DNA of 64,000 nt. Source: CAZXDL01 sp964639505. Its GTDB lineage: Bacteria > Patescibacteriota > Saccharimonadia > Saccharimonadales > UBA4665. Every line of letters begins with the position of its first letter. Positions within the stretch are counted from its first letter, which is position 1. The notes under the pieces are model-generated. The model was not told the DNA's origin. It saw nothing but the letters and a program-made list of their open reading frames with translations, and did not search any database. A program made the position numbers and the translations under genes. Below are positions 44,322-51,762 of this stretch, one piece after another. The DNA is taken from assembly GCA_964639505.1 (NCBI GenBank), contig CAZXDL010000001.1, positions 1 to 64,000 on the forward strand, given 5' to 3'.

Positions 44322-45175
44322 TGGCAATTAAGCAGTACAATCCGACTACTCCTGGCCGACGCGGCATGACCAGCCAAGACTTTGACACGATCACGACTAA
44401 CAAACCTCTGAAATCTTTGCTTGTTCCTAAGCGTCGCGGTAATGGCCGCAATAACCAAGGTCGCATTACAACGCGCCATAAAGGTGGTGGTACTAAGAAA
44501 TTCTATCGCCTAGTCAACTTCAAACTAGCCGACGGCGTGACTGCAACTATCGAGCAAATTGAGTATGATCCTAACCGCAGTGCCCGTATTGCCCGTATCA
44601 AAGAATCAAACGGCACCTATCATTACGTAATTGCAGCTCAGGGCATGAAAGTCGGACAAAAGATCACAACCGGCGAAGAAGCCAGCATCGACCCCGGCAA
44701 CCGCAAAGCTCTCAAATTCATCCCAATTGGTAGCACAATTCACGCAATCGAGATGAAAGTTGGTGGTGGCGCTCAGATGGTGCGCAGCGCCGGCAACAGC
44801 GCTCAGCTGATGGGCCGCGACAACGGCTACGCTCAAGTACGCCTACCTAGTGGCGAAGTTCGCCTAATCAATGAAAATTGCCAGGCCAGCCTTGGCGTTA
44901 TCGGCAACGAGCAGCACCAAAACGTCAAGATCGGTAAGGCCGGTCGGAATCGTCACAAGGGTAAGCGCCCTTCAGTTCGCGGTGTCGTTATGAACGCGGC
45001 TGATCACCCGCATGGTGGTGGTGACGGTGGTCGTCACGGTATTGGTGGTGGTAAAAACCACGGTTCCGCGCCTAAGACCCCTTGGGGTCAAAAGACGCTT
45101 GGCTACAAGACCCGCCGCCGCAAATCCACCACTAAATTTATTGTAAGAAGCCGTCACCAGGCGAAGAGGAAATAA
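44321..45175 (+). CDS. rplB: 50S ribosomal protein L2
   Basis: 23S rRNA binder needed for peptidyl transferase activity. 284 residues with GRNNQGRITTRHKGGGTKK, the PRV-equivalent region, and the essential histidine segment DHPHGGGDGGRHGIGG near the C-terminus. The next gene starts two bases after the stop. Confidence 0.98.
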   Translation: MAIKQYNPTTPGRRGMTSQDFDTITTNKPLKSLLVPKRRGNGRNNQGRITTRHKGGGTKKFYRLVNFKLADGVTATIEQIEYDPNRSARIARIKESNGTYHYVIAAQGMKVGQKITTGEEASIDPGNRKALKFIPIGSTIHAIEMKVGGGAQMVRSAGNSAQLMGRDNGYAQVRLPSGEVRLINENCQASLGVIGNEQHQNVKIGKAGRNRHKGKRPSVRGVVMNAADHPHGGGDGGRHGIGGGKNHGSAPKTPWGQKTLGYKTRRRKSTTKFIVRSRHQAKRK

Positions 45176-45177
45176 CC

Positions 45178-45462
45178 ATGATTAGTGCCATTAGTCGAGA
45201 CTATCTCAAGCAAAGATATCCAGAAGCCTATGAAATAGGCTTGGAATATGGCGAGCATGCGGCTAACCGAATGATTGATATGCGCCTAATAGATGTAGAA
45301 GCCACTGGCGTAGAGGCATCGGCACAGCTTGCTGTAAGTAGAACTCTTGCGCAAAATCCACAATTCATGCCTCTTGGGTCAGAATTGAGTCGCGCCGCAT
45401 ATCTTAGCCATTACGAAGGTTCACACAAAATTTTTGCAGCCTATGCAGGAGTGGCAGCATGA
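45178..45462 (+). CDS. Unrecognised 94-residue protein intercalated between rplB and rpsS
   Basis: No family recognised. It is a helical-looking soluble protein with several aromatic residues (YLKQRYPEAYEIGLEYGEH) and a second helical part (SRAAYLSHYEGSHKIFAAY). It begins two bases after rplB and ends with an ATGA overlap onto rpsS, so it is translated as part of the S10 operon. rplB-rpsS is one of the most conserved gene pairs in bacteria, which makes this insertion notable. Confidence 0.7.
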   Translation: MISAISRDYLKQRYPEAYEIGLEYGEHAANRMIDMRLIDVEATGVEASAQLAVSRTLAQNPQFMPLGSELSRAAYLSHYEGSHKIFAAYAGVAA

Positions 45463-45731
45463 GTCGTTCATTAAAAAAAGGACCATTTATAGATTTCAAA
45501 CTTGCCAAGAAGGTTACAGCGCTTGGTGACAATGACCGCACAATTATTAAGACCTGGGCTCGAAGCAGCACGATTGCACCCGATTTTGTCGGTAAAACAA
45601 TTGCTGTACACAATGGCAAAGTACATGTGCCGGTTTTTATTACTGAGAACATGGTTGGCCACAAGTTGGGCGAATTCGCACCAACACGTAAGTTTCGCAG
45701 TCACGGCGGTAAGTTAGCGAAGGGTAAATAA
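45459..45731 (+). CDS. rpsS: 30S ribosomal protein S19
   Basis: 30S head protein paired with S13. 90 residues: MSRSLKKGPFID start, WARSSTIAPDFVGKTIAVHNGK and GHKLGEFAPTRKFRSH are conserved. It is translationally coupled to the preceding small gene by ATGA. Confidence 0.98.
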   Translation: MSRSLKKGPFIDFKLAKKVTALGDNDRTIIKTWARSSTIAPDFVGKTIAVHNGKVHVPVFITENMVGHKLGEFAPTRKFRSHGGKLAKGK

Positions 45732-45739
45732 GGAATATT

Positions 45740-46129
45740 ATGGCAGTTCAGGCATTAGCTAAATCAGTTCCACTTAGTCCACGCAAAGTCGCGGTAGTTG
45801 CGTCTTTGGTGCGCGGCCGCTCTGTCGAAGACGCTTTGACAATTCTTGAGCATACACCACGTCGCTCTGCTCTTGCTGTCAAGAAAACGATTTTGAGTGC
45901 TAAAGCTAATGCTGATCACAATCATGGATACAAACCAGCTACTCTTCAGATTACAGAAATTACAGTTACCCCTGGTCCACGCCTGAAGCGCTACCGACCG
46001 GTTTCACATGGTCGGGCTCACCCTTTCCAGCGCAAGACTGCTCACATCAAAGTTACTGTTGATGGCGAGAAACGCGAAGCTAAGAAGCCGGCTGCTAAAG
46101 CAGCCGCAAAGAAAGAGGAGGCCAAGTAA
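45740..46129 (+). CDS. rplV: 50S ribosomal protein L22
   Basis: Exit-tunnel protein. 129 residues: LSPRKVAVVASLVRGRSVEDA near the N-terminus, the tunnel beta-hairpin with GPRLKRYRPVSHGRAHPFQR, and a Lys/Ala tail (KKPAAKAAAKKEEAK) beyond the usual end. Its stop overlaps the rpsC ATG by one base. Confidence 0.97.
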   Translation: MAVQALAKSVPLSPRKVAVVASLVRGRSVEDALTILEHTPRRSALAVKKTILSAKANADHNHGYKPATLQITEITVTPGPRLKRYRPVSHGRAHPFQRKTAHIKVTVDGEKREAKKPAAKAAAKKEEAK

Positions 46130-46761
46130 TGGGTCAAAAAGTAAACCCTATTAGCATGCGCCTCCAGGTCAATAAAGACTGGACCAGTAAGTGGTTTGTC
46201 GACAAGCGTGACTACGCTAAGTTTCTTAAGGATGACCTAGCTGTACGCAAGCTTATTAAAGACAAGCTAGGCAGCCGGGCAGCTATCAACAAAGTTGAAA
46301 TTACTCGCACTCCCAATCTAGTTACAGTTACTATCGCGACCGCTAAAGCAGGTGTTGTGATTGGTCGTGGCGGTACGGGTGCAACCGAATTGAAGCTTCT
46401 AATTGAGAAGATCTACGGCGGCACACCGACTCGCATTAATATTGAAGAGGTTAAAAAGCCTGATTTATATGCTAAGTTGGTAGCCGAAAACATCGCTCAT
46501 CAACTTGAGCGTCGTATGAGTTTCAGGCGTGCCATAAAATCAACCGCTGCTGCAACTATGCGGGCAGGTGCAAAAGGCATCCGTATAGAGGTTTCCGGTC
46601 GATTAAACGGGGCTGAGATGAGCCGACGCGAAAAAGAAGTTGCTGGATCGGTTCCATTGCACACTATTCGCGCCAACATCGATTACGCTCAGGTCAATGC
46701 CCAGACGGTTGCCGGTATCATCGGAGTGAAAGTATGGATTTACAAGGGAGAGAGCGTCTAA
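46129..46761 (+). CDS. rpsC: 30S ribosomal protein S3
   Basis: mRNA entry-tunnel protein. 210 residues: MGQKVNPISMRL start, KH domain with GVVIGRGGTGATELK and C-terminal S3 domain with MRAGAKGIRIEVSGRLNGAE and SVPLHTIRANIDYA. rplP follows one base after the stop. Confidence 0.98.
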   Translation: MGQKVNPISMRLQVNKDWTSKWFVDKRDYAKFLKDDLAVRKLIKDKLGSRAAINKVEITRTPNLVTVTIATAKAGVVIGRGGTGATELKLLIEKIYGGTPTRINIEEVKKPDLYAKLVAENIAHQLERRMSFRRAIKSTAAATMRAGAKGIRIEVSGRLNGAEMSRREKEVAGSVPLHTIRANIDYAQVNAQTVAGIIGVKVWIYKGESV

Positions 46762-46762
46762 G

Positions 46763-47176
46763 ATGTTAATGCCGAAGCGTCAAAAGCACCGCAAGGTGCG
46801 TAAGGGTCGAATCCGAGGTGTTGCTACAGCAGGCAACTACATCGCTTTTGGTCAATACGCCCTGCAGGCTCAAGGTCAGGAGCGGATTACTTCGCGTCAG
46901 ATCGAGGCTGCACGTCAGGCCATGACACGATACATTAAGCGTGGTGGTAAAATCTGGATCCGCATCTTTCCTCACACCCCTGTTAGCCGCAAACCACAAG
47001 ACGTTAAGATGGGTAGCGGCAAAGGTAACCCTGAGTTTTATGTCGCCAAGGTCCGCCCTGGCACTATCATGTTTGAAATGCAGGGAGTTTCAGAAGAAGT
47101 TGCTCGTGAAGCAATGCGCTTGGCAGCTCACAAACTTCCTGTTAAAACCAAGTTTTTGGTTAGGGAGGATGCGTAA
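46763..47176 (+). CDS. rplP: 50S ribosomal protein L16
   Basis: A-site tRNA-contacting protein, 137 residues. MLMPKRQKHRKVRKGR is the canonical start, so the first ATG is used rather than the second at 46769. KIWIRIFPHTPVSRKPQDVK and GSGKGNPEFYVAKVRPG are conserved. It overlaps rpmC by one base. Confidence 0.98.
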   Translation: MLMPKRQKHRKVRKGRIRGVATAGNYIAFGQYALQAQGQERITSRQIEAARQAMTRYIKRGGKIWIRIFPHTPVSRKPQDVKMGSGKGNPEFYVAKVRPGTIMFEMQGVSEEVAREAMRLAAHKLPVKTKFLVREDA

Positions 47177-47376
47177 TGAAAGTTGCTGAAATCCGCAAGC
47201 TGTCGACCAGCGAATTGACTACCGAAAGCACCAAGCTTCGTGAAGAAATTGTCGAATTACGCCGTCGTTTACATCTCGGTGAAATCACCAACAACCGTGT
47301 AATCCGCGCCAAGCGTAAAGACCTAGCCCGCATTTTAACTGTCTTAAGTGAAGCATTAATTAAGGAGGCCAACTAA
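47176..47376 (+). CDS. rpmC: 50S ribosomal protein L29
   Basis: Small helical hairpin protein at the tunnel exit, 66 residues. Typical pattern: EIRKLSTSELTTESTKLREE, LRRRLHLGEITNNRVIRAKR and a C-terminal helix. GGAGG in its last codons serves rpsQ. Confidence 0.95.
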   Translation: MKVAEIRKLSTSELTTESTKLREEIVELRRRLHLGEITNNRVIRAKRKDLARILTVLSEALIKEAN

Positions 47377-47377
47377 T

Positions 47378-47752
47378 ATGGCTAAGCAAATCGTAGGTGT
47401 TGTGTCCTCTAATAAAGGCGACAAGACCATCGTCGTAACCGTTCAAACCCGCAAGACCCATCCGCTGTACCGTAAGCAATACACTGTGCACAGCAAGTTT
47501 ATGGCACATGATGAAAAGAATGAAGCAGAAGTCGGCGATAAAGTCGCAATTGTCGAGACCAAGCCCTTGAGTGCACGCAAACGCCATACTCTTGATCGAA
47601 TAATCGAGAAACCGAAGCTTCGAGAGGACACTTTGGCTGTTTCAAAGTCTGACGATACTGGTAAGAAGCCAACTAAACCCGCAAAAGAAGACGATGCCGT
47701 AGATGCTAAACCTGAGGCTAAAACTGCTAAGAAAGCCGAGGAGTCAAAGTAA
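47378..47752 (+). CDS. rpsQ: 30S ribosomal protein S17 with long tail
   Basis: Primary 16S rRNA binder with an OB fold. The core (1-75) has VVSSNKGDKTIVVTVQTRKTHP and KVAIVETKPLSARKR. A tail of about 45 residues rich in Lys, Ala, Asp and Pro (TGKKPTKPAKEDD) extends it to 124 residues, against about 85 in most bacteria. It overlaps rplN by one base. Confidence 0.96.
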   Translation: MAKQIVGVVSSNKGDKTIVVTVQTRKTHPLYRKQYTVHSKFMAHDEKNEAEVGDKVAIVETKPLSARKRHTLDRIIEKPKLREDTLAVSKSDDTGKKPTKPAKEDDAVDAKPEAKTAKKAEESK

Positions 47753-48120
47753 TGATCCAGCAAGAAACCCGGCTTTTGGTTTGCGACAACAGCGGTGCTA
47801 AAGAGATACTTTGCATTCGTGTGCTGGGCGGTAGCCGTAAACGCTACGCTAAAGTCGGCGACATCATCACAGCTACTGTTAAACAAGCAACACCCAACGG
47901 TCAGGTAAAAAAGAAATCCGTCGTCCGTGCGGTCGTCGTCCGCACTCGTAACCAAATTCGTCGTAAAGATGGCTCGACCATTAAATTCGATGATAATGCC
48001 GCTGTAATCATTGGTGAAGATAAATTACCACGCGCCACACGTATTTTTGGACCAGTTCCGCGTGAACTTCGTGATCAAGGCTATGCTAAAATCGTTTCAC
48101 TCGCACCGGAGGTACTGTAA
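47752..48120 (+). CDS. rplN: 50S ribosomal protein L14
   Basis: Subunit-bridge protein, 122 residues. MIQQETRLLVCDNSGAKEI at the N-terminus, the central VRTRNQIRRKDGSTIKFDDN and the C-terminal RIFGPVPRELRDQGYAKIVS are all conserved. Confidence 0.98.
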   Translation: MIQQETRLLVCDNSGAKEILCIRVLGGSRKRYAKVGDIITATVKQATPNGQVKKKSVVRAVVVRTRNQIRRKDGSTIKFDDNAAVIIGEDKLPRATRIFGPVPRELRDQGYAKIVSLAPEVL

Positions 48121-48464
48121 TGAGTGGTGCTACTAAAACCAAGATTTACAAGATTCGCCTGAAAAAGGGTGACACAGTTGTAATTCGTAGTGGCAAATTC
48201 AAAGGTCAGACCGGCAAAATTACCGCCGTTCATCCTAAGGATAACAAGGTTACGATTGAAGGCATCAATGTTGTTAAAAAGCACCAAAAGCCAAATCAAG
48301 CACATCCACAGGGTGGGATAATCGAAATCACCAAGCCGATGTGGGTGAGCAAGGTTGGCATTTTAGACTCGACAAGCAAAAAGCCCAGTCGAATCGGTTT
48401 CAAAATTGATAAAGATGGCAATAAGACAAGAGTTTTGAAGAAAACTGGAAAGGAGATTAAGTAA
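48120..48464 (+). CDS. rplX: 50S ribosomal protein L24
   Basis: Assembly initiator with a KOW motif: KIRLKKGDTVVIRSGKFKGQ and TGKITAVHPKDNKVTIEGIN. 114 residues, with QGGIIEITKPMWVSKV in the usual place. It overlaps both neighbours by one base. Confidence 0.97.
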   Translation: MSGATKTKIYKIRLKKGDTVVIRSGKFKGQTGKITAVHPKDNKVTIEGINVVKKHQKPNQAHPQGGIIEITKPMWVSKVGILDSTSKKPSRIGFKIDKDGNKTRVLKKTGKEIK

Positions 48465-49078
48465 TGGCTACAGAAACAGCAGCGCCAAAAGCGCCAAAGA
48501 CAACAAAAGCAGCAAAATCTGTTGATACCGGCGCACGTCTCCGCATCCAGTATAACGAGACGATTGCTAAAGAGCTTGTCAAAGAACTCGGACTTAAAAA
48601 CCCGCACCAAGCTCCAAAACTCGAAAAAGTTATCGTCAATGTCGGCCTTGGCAAAGCTAAAGACGATAAAAAGATTTTAGAAGTTGCAACCAACACACTA
48701 CGCAAAATTACCGGCCAACAACCGGTCGAGACTATCGCCAAAAATTCAATTGCCGGCTTTAAGCTACGCGAAGGCAACAAAATTGGTCTTAAAGTTACAC
48801 TACGTGGTGATCGTATGTACGAGTTTACAGATCGCTTAATAACTGTTGTATTACCCCGACTTCGCGATTTCCACGGTGTAAAAAAGAAGGCCTTCGATCA
48901 GCAAGGCAACTACAGCATCGGATTTACTGACCAGTCTGTATTTCCTGAGCTTAGCTTTGAGGAAACGACCAATGCGCACGGCTTACAGGTGATTTTCGTG
49001 ATAAACAGTGAAGAAAAGGCGCACTCACGTGCACTGCTGGAGAAGTTTGGTATGCCTTTTGAAAAGGAGAATAAGTAA
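48464..49078 (+). CDS. rplE: 50S ribosomal protein L5
   Basis: 5S rRNA-binding protein. 204 residues, about 20-25 longer than usual because of an N-terminal Ala/Lys/Thr/Pro-rich extension (ETAAPKAPKTTKAAK). The core has KVIVNVGLGKAKDDKK, IAGFKLREGNKIGLKVTLRG, RDFHGV and FPELSFEE. Confidence 0.97.
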   Translation: MATETAAPKAPKTTKAAKSVDTGARLRIQYNETIAKELVKELGLKNPHQAPKLEKVIVNVGLGKAKDDKKILEVATNTLRKITGQQPVETIAKNSIAGFKLREGNKIGLKVTLRGDRMYEFTDRLITVVLPRLRDFHGVKKKAFDQQGNYSIGFTDQSVFPELSFEETTNAHGLQVIFVINSEEKAHSRALLEKFGMPFEKENK

Positions 49079-49347
49079 TGGCCAAAAAATCAATTGTAGC
49101 AAGAGATGCTAAAAGAATTAAGATGATCGATAAGTACGCAGCTAAGCGCAAGGAACTCAAAGAGTTAGGTGATCAAGAAGGCTTGGCCAAGTTGCCACGC
49201 AACTCAAGCCCGACCCGTCGCACAAATCGTTGCATTGAAACTGGTCGCCCCCGAGCTTACATGCGTCAGTTTGGCCTTAGCCGTATTAGTTTCCGCGAGC
49301 ACGCAAGCAAGGGTGAAATCCCTGGTGTAACGAAATCGAGCTGGTAG
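49078..49347 (+). CDS. rpsN: 30S ribosomal protein S14, zinc-free long form
   Basis: 89 residues with RKELKELG, LPRNSSPTRRTNRCIETGRP and GLSRISFREHASKGEIPGV. This is the longer cysteine-motif-free form of S14; the CxxC pairs of the short zinc form are missing, and the single cysteine (NRCIETGRP) is common to both forms. It overlaps rplE by one base. Confidence 0.97.
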   Translation: MAKKSIVARDAKRIKMIDKYAAKRKELKELGDQEGLAKLPRNSSPTRRTNRCIETGRPRAYMRQFGLSRISFREHASKGEIPGVTKSSW

Positions 49348-49354
49348 GAGAAAT

Positions 49355-49756
49355 ATGAGTACAACAAGCACAGACCCAATCGCAGATATGTTAACTCGGA
49401 TTCGCAATGCTATTAATGTGCGCAAAAACGAAGTTAGTCTGCCTCATTCCAACATCAAAGAAGCTGTTGCTAAATTGCTACAGGAAAGCAATTTTATCGA
49501 TGGCGTGTCTGTTAAGGATGCCGAAGTTGGCAAGGTAATGACTGTTAAAATCAACGGCGAGGACAGCAATGCCCGCATCACTGAAATTGTCCGCATGAGC
49601 AAGCCTGGTCGTCGTCATTATGTAAATGCTAAAGAAATCCCTGTTGTTAAGCGTGGTCGTGGAGTGGTTATCATTTCGACAAGCCGCGGTTTAATGACTG
49701 GTGATAAAGCCCGAGCCGAAAAAGTCGGTGGTGAATTAATTTGTAAGGTTTATTAG
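49355..49756 (+). CDS. rpsH: 30S ribosomal protein S8
   Basis: 16S rRNA central-domain binder and, in other bacteria, the repressor of the spc operon. 133 residues with DPIADMLTRIRNAINVRK at the N-terminus and GVVIISTSRGLMTGDKAR at the C-terminus. TAGGAG lies before the ATG. Confidence 0.98.
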   Translation: MSTTSTDPIADMLTRIRNAINVRKNEVSLPHSNIKEAVAKLLQESNFIDGVSVKDAEVGKVMTVKINGEDSNARITEIVRMSKPGRRHYVNAKEIPVVKRGRGVVIISTSRGLMTGDKARAEKVGGELICKVY

Positions 49757-49775
49757 AGGATATTAAAGGAATAGT

Positions 49776-50315
49776 ATGAGCCGAGTAGGAAAACTGCCGA
49801 TCGCAATCCCGAGCGGTGTGACAATCACTATCGACCCAGCCGAAATCACGGTTGCGGGCTCTAAAGGCACGCTGAAGCAATTCACTATGGATGACATAAC
49901 TGTCAAACAAGAAGGTGAAGAAGTCATTATTACGCGTGCTAACGATGAGCCCAAGATACGCGCTAAACATGGATTAATGCGCGCATTACTAAATAATATG
50001 GTGGTCGGAGTTAGCCAAGGGTTTAGCAAAAAGCTTGAGATTAATGGTGTTGGCTACCGTGTTGCCGCCCAAGGTGCAGATTTGAAACTAAATCTTGGCT
50101 TCTCGCATGATGTTATTTACAAGATTCCAGCAGGGGTGACTGCTTCAGTTGAGCAAAATACAATCACTGTTAGTGGTATTGATAAGCAACAAGTCGGACA
50201 AGTCGCGGCAGAAATACGCGCCTTAAAGAAGCCTGAACCTTACAAAGGTAAGGGCATTAAATACGAAGGTGAACGTATTGTTCGTAAGTCTGGAAAGAGC
50301 GGTAAGGATAAATAA
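49776..50315 (+). CDS. rplF: 50S ribosomal protein L6
   Basis: Two-domain protein near the sarcin-ricin loop. 179 residues: SRVGKLPIAIPSGVTITI, GVSQGFSKKLEINGVGYRVA and the C-terminal RALKKPEPYKGKGIKYEGE. AAAGGA precedes the ATG; its stop overlaps the rplR start. Confidence 0.98.
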   Translation: MSRVGKLPIAIPSGVTITIDPAEITVAGSKGTLKQFTMDDITVKQEGEEVIITRANDEPKIRAKHGLMRALLNNMVVGVSQGFSKKLEINGVGYRVAAQGADLKLNLGFSHDVIYKIPAGVTASVEQNTITVSGIDKQQVGQVAAEIRALKKPEPYKGKGIKYEGERIVRKSGKSGKDK

Positions 50316-50674
50316 TGAGTAAGCAACTAATTCACAAGATACACAATCGAAATCAGCGTAAAGCTCGTATTCGTGCTGTAGTGTCTGGCACCGCAAAACG
50401 ACCACGCCTAAGTGTATTTGTCAGCAACACGCACATAACTGCCCAACTAATCGACGACACCGCAGGTAAAACCATCGCTTATGCAACAACCGTCGGAAAT
50501 AAAGCGGCTAAGGGTACAATGACTGAAAAAGCTACTATTATTGGCGCCGAAATTGCTGCTAAAGCTAAAGCAGCCAAGATTAAGGCTGTCGTATTTGATC
50601 GCGGTGGCAAAATATACCATGGCCGAGTCGCAGCACTAGCTGATGCCGCCCGTAAATCAGGATTGGAGTTCTAA
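50315..50674 (+). CDS. rplR: 50S ribosomal protein L18
   Basis: 5S rRNA-binding protein of 119 residues, with RKARIRAVVSGTAKRPRLSV, SNTHITAQLIDD and the C-terminal AVVFDRGGKIYHGRVAALAD. rpsE follows immediately. Confidence 0.97.
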   Translation: MSKQLIHKIHNRNQRKARIRAVVSGTAKRPRLSVFVSNTHITAQLIDDTAGKTIAYATTVGNKAAKGTMTEKATIIGAEIAAKAKAAKIKAVVFDRGGKIYHGRVAALADAARKSGLEF

Positions 50675-51247
50675 ATGGCAGATCAGAAACCTCAAGAACG
50701 ACGAAATCGTCGACCGGAAATACAACCAGAAGAAAAGCAGTTTGATGAGCGCACCCTTCATATTGATCGTGTTGCACGCGTGGTTAAAGGTGGCCGCCGT
50801 TTCCGCTTCCGAGCATTAGTAGTCGTTGGCGATAAAAAGAACCGAGTTGGTATTGGTAGCGCCAAAGGCGCAGATGTAACCGCCGCTGTTACCAAAGCGA
50901 CCGAGGTAGCAAAAAAGAACTTTATAACCGTTTCTTTGTATAAAGGCACACTGCCTCACGAAGTTGAGGCCAAGGTAAGCGGAGCACATATCCTGCTTAA
51001 ACCAGCTAGTGCTGGTACTGGTCTGATTGCTGGTGGTGTAGTTCGCAGCATCATAGAAGTCGCTGGCGTAAAGAACGCTCTGAGCAAGTCCATCGGCTCG
51101 TCTAATAAGACCAATGTCGCGTATGCAACAATTGATGCCCTAAACAGTCTTGTGCCCGCTGACAAATGGATTACTGCTAAGCCAAAAGCACCTAAGGCCG
51201 CCAAAAAGTCTGACGATAAACCGGCTAAAGCTAAGGTTAAGGCATAA
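50675..51247 (+). CDS. rpsE: 30S ribosomal protein S5
   Basis: Decoding-fidelity protein, 190 residues. The double-stranded-RNA-binding-like domain has RVARVVKGGRRFRFRALVVV and GIGSAKGADVTAAV; the C-terminal domain has LKPASAGTGLIAGGVVRSI. A tail rich in Lys, Ala and Pro follows. The TAA overlaps the rplO ATG by one base, which leaves no room for rpmD (L30). Confidence 0.97.
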   Translation: MADQKPQERRNRRPEIQPEEKQFDERTLHIDRVARVVKGGRRFRFRALVVVGDKKNRVGIGSAKGADVTAAVTKATEVAKKNFITVSLYKGTLPHEVEAKVSGAHILLKPASAGTGLIAGGVVRSIIEVAGVKNALSKSIGSSNKTNVAYATIDALNSLVPADKWITAKPKAPKAAKKSDDKPAKAKVKA

Positions 51248-51723
51248 TGAAATACCACGAACTAACAACAGGTAAAAACAAGCAATCAAAGCGAGTTGGT
51301 CGCGGTATTTCTGCGGGCCAAGGTAAGACTGCTGGTCGCGGCACCAAAGGACAGGGCGCCCGCACAGGGTCAAGTGCTAAGCCCGGCTTTGCTGGTGGAT
51401 CGAACCCATTAATGCAGAAATTACCTAAGCTACCGGGTTTCAAGAGTCATCGCACGCCCCCCGAAAACATCTATACTGGGCAGCTTGATCAGTTTGCTGG
51501 CAGGACAGTTGATGCAAATCTATTGGCTGAGGCAAAACTTATAAGCAATCCATGCGTTAAAGTTAAGTTGATCTCAAAAGGCGAAGTAACAAAAAAAGTA
51601 TCCGTCAAACTCTCTGGTGCCAGCCAGTCGGCAATTGAAGCGGTGCAGTCTGCCGGCGGAAGTTTTGAATCAGTAGCTCGGCAAAGCCGACCTAAAACTT
51701 CCCAAAAAACCAAAAAATCTTAG
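51247..51723 (+). CDS. rplO: 50S ribosomal protein L15
   Basis: Late-assembly protein, 158 residues. The glycine-rich N-terminus GRGISAGQGKTAGRGTKGQG, the GGSNPLMQKLPKLPGF segment and the C-terminal domain are present, with a short basic tail. It lies directly after rpsE. Confidence 0.97.
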   Translation: MKYHELTTGKNKQSKRVGRGISAGQGKTAGRGTKGQGARTGSSAKPGFAGGSNPLMQKLPKLPGFKSHRTPPENIYTGQLDQFAGRTVDANLLAEAKLISNPCVKVKLISKGEVTKKVSVKLSGASQSAIEAVQSAGGSFESVARQSRPKTSQKTKKS

Positions 51724-51728
51724 TTTAT

Positions 51729-51754
51729 ACTAAGACTACAATCAACTAAGACTA
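51729..51754. repeat. Ten-base direct repeat upstream of the ABC exporter gene
   Basis: ACTAAGACTA occurs at 51729-51738 and again at 51745-51754, 16 bases apart. It lies in the 39-bp gap between rplO and the ABC exporter gene. It may be a regulator-binding site or chance. Confidence 0.4.
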
Positions 51755-51762
51755 GAGGGTAT

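Noticed and set aside
47443..47955. Long antisense reading frames such as 47443-47955, 19187-19627 and 39478-39945 on the minus strand
   Set aside because: They lie fully opposite well-supported genes, encode low-complexity or unfamiliar proteins and have no promoter or ribosome binding site. They are shadows of the codon pattern on the other strand.
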